Below are positions 27,501 to 34,667 of a DNA stretch of 64,000 nucleotides, in pieces. The first letter of the stretch is position 1. Each line of letters starts with the position of its first letter. The stretch covers positions 37,090-101,089 of the forward strand of contig CAMWJS010000004.1 in the NCBI GenBank assembly GCA_947174635.1, read 5' to 3'. Position numbers and translations under genes: made by a program. This stretch comes from an uncultured Muribaculaceae bacterium. GTDB taxonomy: Bacteria; Bacteroidota; Bacteroidia; Bacteroidales; Muribaculaceae. Below the pieces are notes generated by a model. The model was not told where the DNA came from. It saw only the letters and a program-made list of their open reading frames with translations, and ran no database searches.

Positions 27501-28154
27501 GCGTGCTACGGGAGCTTCGGGATTGAGTGCGCGTGCACGGAAGTCGGCGAGAGCCTCAAGGTCAAGAAGGGGCTTGAGGTCTTCCTGGTCCATAACTTCG
27601 ATTTTCTGGATTTCGTGAGATGTACGGAATCCGTCGAAGAAGTTAACGAAAGGAATGCGGCTCTTGATGGTGGCGAGATGTGCCACGCCTGACAGATCCA
27701 TTACTTCCTGTACGGAGCCTTCGGCAAGCATTGCGAAGCCGGTCTGACGAACCGACATTACGTCCTGGTGGTCGCCGAAGATAGAAAGCGCGTGAGAAGC
27801 GAGCGTACGGGCCGAAACGTGGAACACGCACGGGAGCTGCTCGCCGGCAATCTTATACATGTTGGGTATCATCAGGAGGAGACCCTGCGATGCGGTATAT
27901 GTTGTGGTCAGGGCACCGGCCTGGAGCGAACCGTGCACTGCACCGGCTGCGCCGCCTTCCGATTGCATTTCCTGTACGAGTACAGTTTCGCCGAATATAT
28001 TCTTGCGACCGGCTGCCGCCCATTCGTCAACATATTCAGCCATGGTTGAAGAGGGGGTGATGGGATAGATAGCGGCTACCTCGCTAAACATATACGAGAT
28101 ATGCGCCGCTGCCTGATTACCGTCACAAGTCAAGAATTTCTTTTCTTTGCTCAT
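24579..28154 (-). CDS. nifJ: Pyruvate:ferredoxin (flavodoxin) oxidoreductase
   Basis: The 1191-residue single-chain enzyme shows all expected parts: an N-terminal pyrimidine-binding domain, a transketolase C-like and gamma domain, two ferredoxin clusters (CIQCNKCAYVCPHAAI and CLGCGNCVDVCPG), a third cluster site beginning GCSGCGETPY, and a TPP/magnesium site (GDGAAYDIGFGGLDH with NTGGQ further on). It converts pyruvate and CoA to acetyl-CoA, CO2 and reduced ferredoxin, the main anaerobic route in Bacteroidales. It is monocistronic, with its own promoter and terminator. Strong codon bias creates long antisense open frames over the gene, which are not real. Confidence 0.97.
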   Translation of the reverse strand: MSKEKKFLTCDGNQAAAHISYMFSEVAAIYPITPSSTMAEYVDEWAAAGRKNIFGETVLVQEMQSEGGAAGAVHGSLQAGALTTTYTASQGLLLMIPNMYKIAGEQLPCVFHVSARTLASHALSIFGDHQDVMSVRQTGFAMLAEGSVQEVMDLSGVAHLATIKSRIPFVNFFDGFRTSHEIQKIEVMDQEDLKPLLDLEALADFRARALNPEAPVARGMAENGDVFFQHRESCNKQYDAVPEIVEEYMNKISAICGRKYGLFNYYGAPDADRVIIAMGSVTQAAQEAIDYMMANGEKVGLVSVHLYRPFSAKHFLAAVPASAKRIAVLDRTKEPGANGEPLYLDVKECFYGKADAPLIVGGRYGLASKDTTPAMIISVYENLALPTPKDHFTVGIIDDVTFTSLPPVEEMALGGKSTYEAKFYGLGADGTVGANKNSVKIIGDNTDKYCQAYFAYDSKKSGGFTCSHLRFGDEPIRSTYLVNTPNFVACHVQAYLHMYDVTRGLRDNGTFLLNTIWEGEELAKNLPAKVKKYFADHNISVYYINATKIAQEIGLGNRTNTILQSAFFRITEVIPVDLAIEQMKKFIVKSYGKKGQDVVDKNYAAVDRGGEYKQLAVDPAWSNLAVEAAAANDDPEFINRIVRPINAQDGDLLKVSDFVGIEDGTWQQGTAAYEKRGVAAFVPEWIADNCIQCNKCAYVCPHAAIRPFVLDEAEMNASPVKAALPAIGKTFTGMKFVQAVDVLDCLGCGNCVDVCPGKKGVKALEMKPLETQLAMQPEWDYCVKHVASKQHLVDVKANVKNSQFATPLFEFSGACSGCGETPYVKLISQLYGDHEMVANATGCSSIYSGSVPSTPYTTNQKGHGPAWANSLFEDFAEFGLGMSIATEKMVARLEGYMKAALECDKCSDEIKALASKWLENRNDAAATREVADAIVPLCEACACDICNNIVALKGYIAKRSQWIIAGDGAAYDIGFGGLDHVLASGKNVNVLVLDTEVYSNTGGQSSKATPLGAIAKFAASGKRIRKKDLGLIATTYGYVYAAQVAMGADNAQTLKAIREAEAYDGPSIIIAYSPCINHGLRAGMGHSQFEEVKAVECGYWHLWRYNPALEEEGKNPFTLDSKEPAWDKFEDFLKGEVRYSSVIKQYPGEAAELFAAAKANARWRYNNYRRLAQQQWGVDPEVGAVEKANEQ

Positions 28155-28277
28155 AATTTGTAATCTATTGTTTTAAATTTGTGTTTTCTCATTTTGCGCC
28201 GCCCGCAGCCGTTGCACGGATAATGATGCATCATGCAGGGGCGTGGCCGGGGATTACGGACGGTAATCCCGCGACCG

Positions 28278-28308
28278 CAAAAGTAACTATTTTATCGCGG
28301 ATAATCAA
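28278..28308 (-). promoter_or_regulatory. Promoter of nifJ (TTG-20-TACTTTTG)
   Basis: On the minus strand TTG (plus 28306-28308) and TACTTTTG (plus 28278-28285) are 20 nt apart. The leader to the start codon is about 120 nt and contains GGATTAC/GTAATCC, a short hairpin (plus 28252-28269). Confidence 0.75.
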
Positions 28309-28396
28309 AAATTTAACCGTTTTTTATGTCATATAGTCCGAATTAACAATTCATCAGCAGTGATTTGCAATTCGTGGAAACAGAGACACGTCAGAA

Positions 28397-29308
28397 TTAC
28401 TCGTTGGCGGCCATGACGGGGGCGTCTGTGCCGGTGTCGGGTGCCGTGGAGCCGGCTTCCTCACCGTCGTCGCCCTCGACAGTCTGTGTCTTGCGCTTGC
28501 GCCGGCTCGCCTCTTCTATCGCCAACTGGTAGTTGTTGATTACGGCTCCGGTGACAAGGTTGAGCAACAGGAATGCCGAGATACAGAACCATGACACGAA
28601 GAAGCCTGTGATGATTGTCGGGTTTATGTTGACGACGCCAAGTTCGCTTGCTGTGATGAGATTATATCGCAGGTCGGTCCAGTCTTCTCCGGTCAGCGCG
28701 CGGAACAGTGTGAAAATGCCTTCACCGATCGAGCCGAACGGGTCGGGAGAATTGGCAGGCGAGTTGGGTGCCTGAGTCATAAGCTGCTCATAACGCTGCA
28801 GTTCCTCGCCTTGCAGTGTCGCCGGATCGGGGAGCCGGAACATCGACACTCCGGCCACGGCATACAGATAGACGAATATCATAAACAACAGACAGTTGTA
28901 GAGCATCGATTTCATCGATTTGAGCAAAACGGCCACAATGACCTTTATCTCTTTGGCCGTGCGCAGCAGGCGCAGCACGCGGAACACTCTCAGCACCCGC
29001 AATGCCATCAGTGTGGATGCGCTTTCAAACATCGATTCGGGTATCCAGCCTATCAGCACCAGCGACAGGTCAAAGATATTCCACCCGTCACTGAAGAAAC
29101 TTCTGTTGTCTTTTGCGGCTATATACCGTATGGTTATCTCGAATGTAAATATATACAGAATGATACGCTGTATAAGCTCAATTGTGTGGTTGCTCTGGGT
29201 GGTCTGCACTCCGATCAACATCGAGTTGACAAGAATTATTATCGTTATAAATATATCAAAAAACTTATCGCCGGCTATCGTCACCGACATATCTTTGATT
29301 TTTCCCAT
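28397..29308 (-). CDS. Voltage-gated-type ion channel with TGEDW filter
   Basis: The 303-residue protein has six membrane segments like NaChBac. S4 carries five arginines at every third position (Arg104, 107, 110, 113, 116). The pore loop is TLFRALTGEDWTDL with TGEDW at 206-210; bacterial sodium channels usually read TLESW. The same TGEDW string is known from repeat II of animal CaV channels, so calcium permeation is possible but unproven. A proline-rich insert (about residues 158-192) precedes the pore, and the C-terminus is charged and probably cytoplasmic. It would form a homotetramer in the inner membrane. No gene nearby has an obvious link. Confidence 0.85.
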   Translation of the reverse strand: MGKIKDMSVTIAGDKFFDIFITIIILVNSMLIGVQTTQSNHTIELIQRIILYIFTFEITIRYIAAKDNRSFFSDGWNIFDLSLVLIGWIPESMFESASTLMALRVLRVFRVLRLLRTAKEIKVIVAVLLKSMKSMLYNCLLFMIFVYLYAVAGVSMFRLPDPATLQGEELQRYEQLMTQAPNSPANSPDPFGSIGEGIFTLFRALTGEDWTDLRYNLITASELGVVNINPTIITGFFVSWFCISAFLLLNLVTGAVINNYQLAIEEASRRKRKTQTVEGDDGEEAGSTAPDTGTDAPVMAANE

Positions 29309-29425
29309 TGCGATTGTTGGCTTGATTTGATTGAAATCTATGTTTATGAAATCTATGCTTATATGAGACTCTCCGACATGCGGATTGTGTATCCTGCATG
29401 CCGGAGAGCTGCATTATCGGGTTTC

Positions 29426-29588
29426 AGAAACTGTTTAAAATTCATATCACTTTGCCTTTGAGCGTCTTGTCGGTGTCTTTTTGTTTATTCTTCAGTCACG
29501 TAGCTACGGCTACGCTCCCTCATCACAAACAAAAATCAATCCGACAATCCATCTCAAAGTCCGTATCATATAAATTTAAACAGTTTCT
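29426..29588. repeat. 163-bp symmetric hairpin element (MITE-like)
   Basis: Terminal bases AGAAACTGTTTAAAATT (29426-29442) face AAATTTAAACAGTTTCT (29572-29588). Inside, CTTTGAG/CTCAAAG, TTGTCGG/CCGACAA and GTAGC/GCTAC are nested around one centre near 29507, so the whole element folds into a single long hairpin. It fills the gap between the channel and TPR lipoprotein genes. A separate inverted pair CTCTCCGACATGC/GCATGCCGGAGAG lies at 29369-29408. Confidence 0.85.
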
Positions 29589-29607
29589 CAGACATCAGTC
29601 GTGGCAA

Positions 29608-31293
29608 TTAGAAAATAGAGCTGATGTTGAAGTTTGAGAATTCGAGGTCGTTCTTTGCACGTTTGATCATGTTCTTGTCGAGCTTGGCGGCCTGACGGAG
29701 ATTGGTGCTTATCATCTGGTCGTTGTTGGTGCGGGCACCGAGGATTGCGAGCAGATAGTAAGTTGTCGCGTCGGGGTTGGTGATGCCGGCGAGAGTCGAC
29801 TTGGCCTTGCTGTAGTCCTTGGTGAGAATCTGGGCAAGGGCGGCGTTGTTTGACTTGGTGTTGCCGAACGCCTTGACGGCAGCGGCATTGTCGCCTGTCA
29901 TGATGTAGTATGTGCCGAGCGCACCGCCGATTTCATCGAGTCCGGCAGCGTTGCCGAGCTTCTGGTTGGCCTGACGGTAATCCTTTTTGAGAAGGGCGAT
30001 GAGACCGAGGTTCATCTGAGGCTCTGCGGCCGAGGGATTGAGACGCGATGCAGCGGCGAAATTGGCTTTGGCGGCATCGTAGTCACCTGTGGCATACTGC
30101 ACTACGCCGAGGTCGTTGAATGCGCGGTAGTCGTTGGGATAGATTGAGGCCGTTGTGTTGTAGATGTCGAGTCGCTCTGCGGGGCTGTCGGTGAGAGTGG
30201 CAGCGTAGAGGAGTTCGTCGACAGTGAGCGATTTGGGATTTGATTTGTAGATCTGCTGTATTTCCTCGTCGCTCTTGCCGATGATGTTGATAGAGGCAGT
30301 GATGCGTGATTTACGCAGCTGGGGAAGAATCTGGTCGGCGAGCTGGTCGAAAATCGACGAGAGGTTGCGTATCTGCTGCTCGCGTTCTTCGGGGTCTTTG
30401 AAGCGTGAAAGCACATTGAGGATAAGCTCTTTGTCGGCGATATCGGAAGCGGCTACGAGCTGCTGGAAGCCTTCCCAGTCCTCGGCGGTGAACTGCGCGG
30501 TGAGTTCGCCGAAGTCGGTGATTTTATCCTTTGTGAGCTGCTTGCGGAGATATTCGGTAGTGACTTTCTCGCGGTTCTCGGCAAGGCGGGTGTTCAGGTC
30601 GAGGGCACCTTCGGGCGATGCGTACGACGAGATGTTGATTTCTTCAATCTGACGGTCGGGAGCGGCATTGGCGTTGACAATCTCCTGATTGAGGTTTTTG
30701 ACCGCTTCGGAAGAGAGTTCGCTCTGACGCAGGTTGGACTGGTTGATGAGGAAGCGGATGTCGGCAGCGTATTTTTCATTGATGATGCGCTGGAATGCAT
30801 CGGGAGCTATCGCTGCGCTCACGGTCGACGCATCGGCAAGAGCCGCCGTGGCCACCAGGCCGTCGGCTACCTTGACGCGGGGAAGCACGTACTGCTTGTT
30901 GCCCTGCACTACGATGAATGCAAGCTCGAGCTCGCTCTTGTTCATTGCGGGCTGATAGTCAAACACCACGGGGATGGTGACGGTGCCGCCCTGCTCGAAA
31001 GATATGACGGGATTGTTGCCGCGCACCTTCTCGCCCTGGAAACGATAGGACTGCGAAGCGACTTCCTGACCGTCGAAGGTGAGGTAGGGGGTAACGGTCA
31101 CTTCGGCGTTCTTCACGAAGAATTTTGCGGGGATATGGCCGGTGACGGTGGCGGGAACGCGCTGTCCGACAACTTCAAGCGGCTCGGGGTTTACGTCAAA
31201 ATAGTCGGCGCTGAACTGATTTAGCTTCTTCGAGCAACCGGTAAGCACGACCGTACCGGCGGCAGTAAGCATAATGATGGATTTGAATTTCAT
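29608..31293 (-). CDS. TPR-containing lipoprotein
   Basis: The 561-residue protein has a lipoprotein signal (TAAGTVVLTGC, Cys at 20), a beta-rich N-terminal half and an OmpA-like middle part with YASPEGALDLNTRLAENREKV, which recalls the peptidoglycan-binding NxxLsxxRA motif. The C-terminal half has at least three tetratricopeptide repeats (about residues 375-500, e.g. NDLGVVQYATGDYDAAKANF). It is probably anchored in the outer membrane facing the periplasm and could link the envelope to peptidoglycan. Similar proteins are common in Bacteroidales but have no defined function. It is transcribed alone from a good promoter. Confidence 0.75.
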   Translation of the reverse strand: MKFKSIIMLTAAGTVVLTGCSKKLNQFSADYFDVNPEPLEVVGQRVPATVTGHIPAKFFVKNAEVTVTPYLTFDGQEVASQSYRFQGEKVRGNNPVISFEQGGTVTIPVVFDYQPAMNKSELELAFIVVQGNKQYVLPRVKVADGLVATAALADASTVSAAIAPDAFQRIINEKYAADIRFLINQSNLRQSELSSEAVKNLNQEIVNANAAPDRQIEEINISSYASPEGALDLNTRLAENREKVTTEYLRKQLTKDKITDFGELTAQFTAEDWEGFQQLVAASDIADKELILNVLSRFKDPEEREQQIRNLSSIFDQLADQILPQLRKSRITASINIIGKSDEEIQQIYKSNPKSLTVDELLYAATLTDSPAERLDIYNTTASIYPNDYRAFNDLGVVQYATGDYDAAKANFAAASRLNPSAAEPQMNLGLIALLKKDYRQANQKLGNAAGLDEIGGALGTYYIMTGDNAAAVKAFGNTKSNNAALAQILTKDYSKAKSTLAGITNPDATTYYLLAILGARTNNDQMISTNLRQAAKLDKNMIKRAKNDLEFSNFNISSIF

Positions 31294-31339
31294 ATATACG
31301 GTTAATTGGATTAGTCTGTAAAAATGCTTTACAATGAAG

Positions 31340-31370
31340 CAAATATACAGATTAAAATCAAATTGACCAA
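31340..31370 (-). promoter_or_regulatory. Promoter of the TPR lipoprotein (TTG-20-TATATTTG)
   Basis: Minus-strand TTG (plus 31368-31370) and TATATTTG (plus 31340-31347) are separated by 20 nt, about 47 nt before the ATG. Confidence 0.8.
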
Positions 31371-31452
31371 CAATTAAAGAAATTTTAGCAATAATAGTCC
31401 CTGCCTGCCGCCTGACTACAACAAATTTGCCGTCGCCGCGGGAAATGGCGCG

Positions 31453-32175
31453 TCAGCCGGCGGGAGAATAGAGCATGTCGAGCATCGCCTCAACCCGCGG
31501 ATAGACAGGAGCGAAATGGTTGCCGGGGGTCGGCTGTAGCCTGGCGTCGATACCGGCCCGTCCGAGACTCCCGACCACATGGCGGGTATCCTCCTGTATA
31601 TTGGCAAAACGGGCGTTGCCGTTGGTGCCCCCTTCGAGCATACCGACCGAGAAACATGCTTTCCCCTCCTTGTGACAGACGTGCCGGTCGACCCAGTCGA
31701 CGAGGCCGTCATACCAGAACGAGCCGGAAATGCTGCCAATGTTGGAGAAATGATTGTCGACGAGCCATGCCCAGAGCGTAAACAGGCCGGAGAGTGATAT
31801 TCCGCCCAGAGTGCGCCTTACGCCGCAGTCCAGACCGAGAGCCTCCTCGGCGGCAGGAAGTATGTGATTGGTGAGCAAATGTAGAAACGACTCAGCGTGG
31901 CCCATGAAAGGCGGGCGCGACAGCGATATGTTGGGAGCGCTCCACGGCGTCATGTCGTTGTCCCAATCAAATCCCGACACCGCCACGATGTTGCAGCCGT
32001 GGCGCGCCGACCACTGCTGGAGCGTGCGCAGACGCATCGTGACCGGCATCAGCATATAGAGCACCTCCGACGAATTGGCGTGAGGCGAGGCCAGCACCAT
32101 TATATTGTCCAGCTCCATACGTCCCAGAGAGGCGTTGAGCTCTTCGTTGATATTATTGACAGTCGAAGCATTCAT
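31453..32175 (-). CDS. Alpha/beta-hydrolase of the esterase (Fes/BesA-like) type
   Basis: The 240-residue protein has no signal peptide. GGISLSGLF (about residues 124-132) matches the nucleophile elbow GxSxSG, and GNHFAP near residue 218 supplies the probable catalytic His. The family includes enterochelin esterases and other carboxylesterases. The protein is short for Fes and lacks its N-terminal domain, so a general cytoplasmic esterase is the safer label. Confidence 0.65.
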   Translation of the reverse strand: MNASTVNNINEELNASLGRMELDNIMVLASPHANSSEVLYMLMPVTMRLRTLQQWSARHGCNIVAVSGFDWDNDMTPWSAPNISLSRPPFMGHAESFLHLLTNHILPAAEEALGLDCGVRRTLGGISLSGLFTLWAWLVDNHFSNIGSISGSFWYDGLVDWVDRHVCHKEGKACFSVGMLEGGTNGNARFANIQEDTRHVVGSLGRAGIDARLQPTPGNHFAPVYPRVEAMLDMLYSPAG

Positions 32176-32267
32176 GGCGGAGAGATTTTGATTTATCCGT
32201 TGCAGGGCGTTGAGCCTGCATTTTTAAATGTAACGTAAATATAACCAAATCTGTTTGATTTAGTTAT

Positions 32268-32393
32268 AAAAAAAGAAAGAGGCCGCCTCACGGAAGCCTC
32301 ATGCTTTAAACCAATCATTATCACATTTCTTGCAATGGAAAAAGTAATTCTGCTATGTATATGTAAAACGGACACACGACAATAAAGTTCACG
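32268..32393 (-). repeat. Duplicated 127-nt segment, copy 1
   Basis: This segment repeats at 33228-33354 with about ten differences. Read on the minus strand it ends in a hairpin (plus AGAGGC at 32277-32282 with GCCTC at 32296-32300) followed by T-rich bases, like an intrinsic terminator. No gene lies upstream on the minus strand here, so it may be a small RNA or a relic of a duplicated 3' end. Confidence 0.7.
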
Positions 32394-33107
32394 CAACGAG
32401 AAAACTTAACATGTTTTAACACATAATTTTCAATCACGTATATCCCCGGATAGCAGAAGCGCCTCCGTGGCAAGAAGGCGCTTCTCTACTTAGAAAAATA
32501 TTTCAAGATTGATATGCATGGGAAGCATCGCTTCCTCTGCGGTTCATAATCATGCGTCCGACTCACGTCGTTCACAATCTTCTACCTTAAATCATGAGGT
32601 CAATATACCATATTGACAAAGTCGAAAGCTGACTCACGTCGCCTTGTTTCCTTTAAGCCGGTAATCTCACGACACTCCGGCAACTATCGTTGTAAAACCT
32701 TGATTTATATTATGACTTTAACCTGATTTGTTAAAAGTTATGAAACCATCGGTACATCTGCTGCAAAACCGGGATTTCATTTTTTCTATGCATGAAATTG
32801 CGTAAGTGGGTCAGTATTTGTTTTCGATGACAAAATTACACGACGATGCCATAAAATCATATCATTTTTGTGCCATTTTGTACTAATTTCTTGTCAACAT
32901 TCTTATTTGTGTTTCATTTTTCACGTCAAAGATGCAATTGTGCTATTTTCGTGACGCAAAATTTGCATGAAAAGCCTGACGTAAAATTTTGACATCAGAT
33001 GCCGGCTCCTGCTTTTTTCAAAAAACAAACGGCTCAAGCTGAAATAACAGTACTTAGCAATATAATAATTCCCGCGTTGCATTGAAGGCGTTGCTGCCAT
33101 TCACATT
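32394..33107. other. AT-rich region without a recognisable gene
   Basis: About 700 nt between the two 127-nt copies contain no plausible coding sequence. Visible structure: AGAAGCGCCT/AGGCGCTTCT hairpin (32455-32485), GGAAGC/GCTTCC hairpin (32521-32535), GACTCACGTCG twice (near 32570 and 32632), and a direct repeat TGACGCAAAATTT/TGACGTAAAATTT at 32952-32990. It may be decayed mobile or coding DNA. Confidence 0.5.
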
Positions 33108-33189
33108 GTAGGGACGCACGGTCCGTGCGTCCGCCAATATCTTGGTTATCAAGACATAACATCCGGACACACGAGCCGTGCGTCCCTAC
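33108..33189. repeat. REP-like hairpin pair without outer ends
   Basis: GTAG (33108-33111) is followed by GGACGCACG and CGTGCGTCC (33112-33132). An inverted unit GGACACACGAGCCGTGCGTCCCTAC lies at 33165-33189. The GGTGTTGCAGAAC ends found around the other copies are missing or decayed, so this is a stripped form of the element. Confidence 0.85.
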
Positions 33190-33227
33190 TTTTTGAGATA
33201 ACTCCTCGCCGCATTTCTGACGCACAG

Positions 33228-33354
33228 AAAAAAAGAAAGAGGCCGCCTCACGGAAGCCTCTATGCTTTAAACCAATCATTATCACATTTCTTGCAATGGA
33301 AAAAGTAATTCTGCTATGTACATGTAAAACGGCCGCACGAAGATAAAGTTCATG
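33228..33354 (-). repeat. Duplicated 127-nt segment, copy 2 (with terminator)
   Basis: Second copy of 32268-32393. On the minus strand the acyltransferase gene is followed by CGGCCGCA/TGCGGCCG (plus 33333-33361 region), then by AGAGGC/GCCTCT with a T-rich tail, so this copy probably provides the 3' end of that transcript. Both copies contain a 16-codon ATG frame on the plus strand (MEKVILLC...), but all differences change amino acids, which argues against a peptide. Confidence 0.7.
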
Positions 33355-33383
33355 CGGCCGAAATATTTAACACTTATCAACAA

Positions 33384-34514
33384 TTAACCAACTATATATT
33401 TTCCAAATGGCAGACGCGAAATTACTGAAGTGATTGCAAAGCATACCATATAAGTTGTCAGGGCTGTGGCAAGTATCACACAATAGACTGGCATGTTGAG
33501 TCCGGAATACATCTCAAACACTGCCGGCAACAGCATCATGTGCATTAGATATATGCCATAGCTCATAGCCGAAATATGACGCACGACACCATATACAGGG
33601 CCTTCTGAAATCCGTATCATACGTATGAGCAGAAATGCACCGAAACTCATTATTGCCGGAGCGAAAGACGAAGGTTGCCAGCTCAATTCAAGGATACGCA
33701 CCTCTTCGGCAACATCCGACTGATAATAGAACCATCCCACACAAAATGCATAGCCGATAACCATACATGGTATCGCCACCATAAGTGTTTTCTTCACACT
33801 CCAGTCCACATAAGTCCTTATGTAATGCGCAAGGAGCACGAGCCCAAATGTTCCTGACACATAGTAGAACGTAGGATATGGATTCCACCAGCACTCACCT
33901 GCCACATCACCGACATATTCATGCAAATGCCATGAGAAGGTAGTCAAAAACCATATTCCAAGATAAAATTCTTCCTGTCGACGAGACACATTTTTAAGCC
34001 ATGGTGAGATTATAGGCGCTATAAGATAAACGCCGAGTAGCATATAGATAAACCACAGATGCGACCCTCGAGGATTGAAATTGATCCATACCGTCTGCAG
34101 ATTGTCCAGCGACTGACTCCAGTCCCATTCGCCCCAAGCTGCAGGCAAGACCGCGTACAACACCAGCCACACGGCAAACGGGACAGCCACCCTCGTAAAT
34201 CTGCGCTTGAAGAATGTCGACACACTGCCTTTCATCGGCAACAACAAGAATGACGAAGCCATTAAAAACAACGGCACAGCCGGCCTCATCAGCCCGCTTA
34301 TCAACATAACGCTCCACAGACTGGCTGAATCAGCGAAACTAAATGAATAATCATTGGAATATACACACTCGCATGCATGCACCATTATCACCATAAGGCA
34401 CGCCATCGCGCGCAGCCAGTCGAGCCACGCGATGCGCGTAGTCGTATGGCTTGAAGCCATTCCTGTAGCAACACAGGACACCTTTCCTAACATAACTTTA
34501 TTTTCCATGGTCAT
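33384..34514 (-). CDS. Membrane acyltransferase (OafA-like, Acyltransferase_3)
   Basis: The 376-residue protein has about ten membrane helices. The N-terminal RIAWLDWLRAMACLMVIMVHACE carries the family's R...D..R and a conserved His in helix 1, and SHLWFIYMLLGVYLIAPII is the second typical motif. Such proteins transfer acetyl or other acyl groups to sugars of surface glycans at the inner membrane. The first few codons (MTMENKVM...) are hydrophilic; a later start is possible. It stands alone, not in a glycan locus. Confidence 0.85.
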   Translation of the reverse strand: MTMENKVMLGKVSCVATGMASSHTTTRIAWLDWLRAMACLMVIMVHACECVYSNDYSFSFADSASLWSVMLISGLMRPAVPLFLMASSFLLLPMKGSVSTFFKRRFTRVAVPFAVWLVLYAVLPAAWGEWDWSQSLDNLQTVWINFNPRGSHLWFIYMLLGVYLIAPIISPWLKNVSRRQEEFYLGIWFLTTFSWHLHEYVGDVAGECWWNPYPTFYYVSGTFGLVLLAHYIRTYVDWSVKKTLMVAIPCMVIGYAFCVGWFYYQSDVAEEVRILELSWQPSSFAPAIMSFGAFLLIRMIRISEGPVYGVVRHISAMSYGIYLMHMMLLPAVFEMYSGLNMPVYCVILATALTTYMVCFAITSVISRLPFGKYIVG

Positions 34515-34614
34515 TAAGGGGAATATGGTGCAAAATTAATATTATCGTATTTTCCTGTATAGAATTAATGTGTCATAAAATAAAAATAATACACCTCTCG
34601 CCATTGATATATGC

Positions 34615-34646
34615 AAGAAGCCGCGACTGCAAGGCCGCGGCTTCTT
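34615..34646 (-). terminator. Terminator of the TonB receptor-M16 operon
   Basis: AAGAAGCCGCG (34615-34625) and CGCGGCTTCTT (34636-34646) form an 11-bp stem 22 nt after the M16 stop codon. Confidence 0.85.
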
Positions 34647-34667
34647 TATGTTTATTCATGCTGCATT

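Noticed and set aside
33313..33348. Small peptide gene MEKVILLC... in the duplicated segment
   Set aside because: Both copies keep the frame, but the differences all change amino acids and there is no convincing ribosome-binding site.
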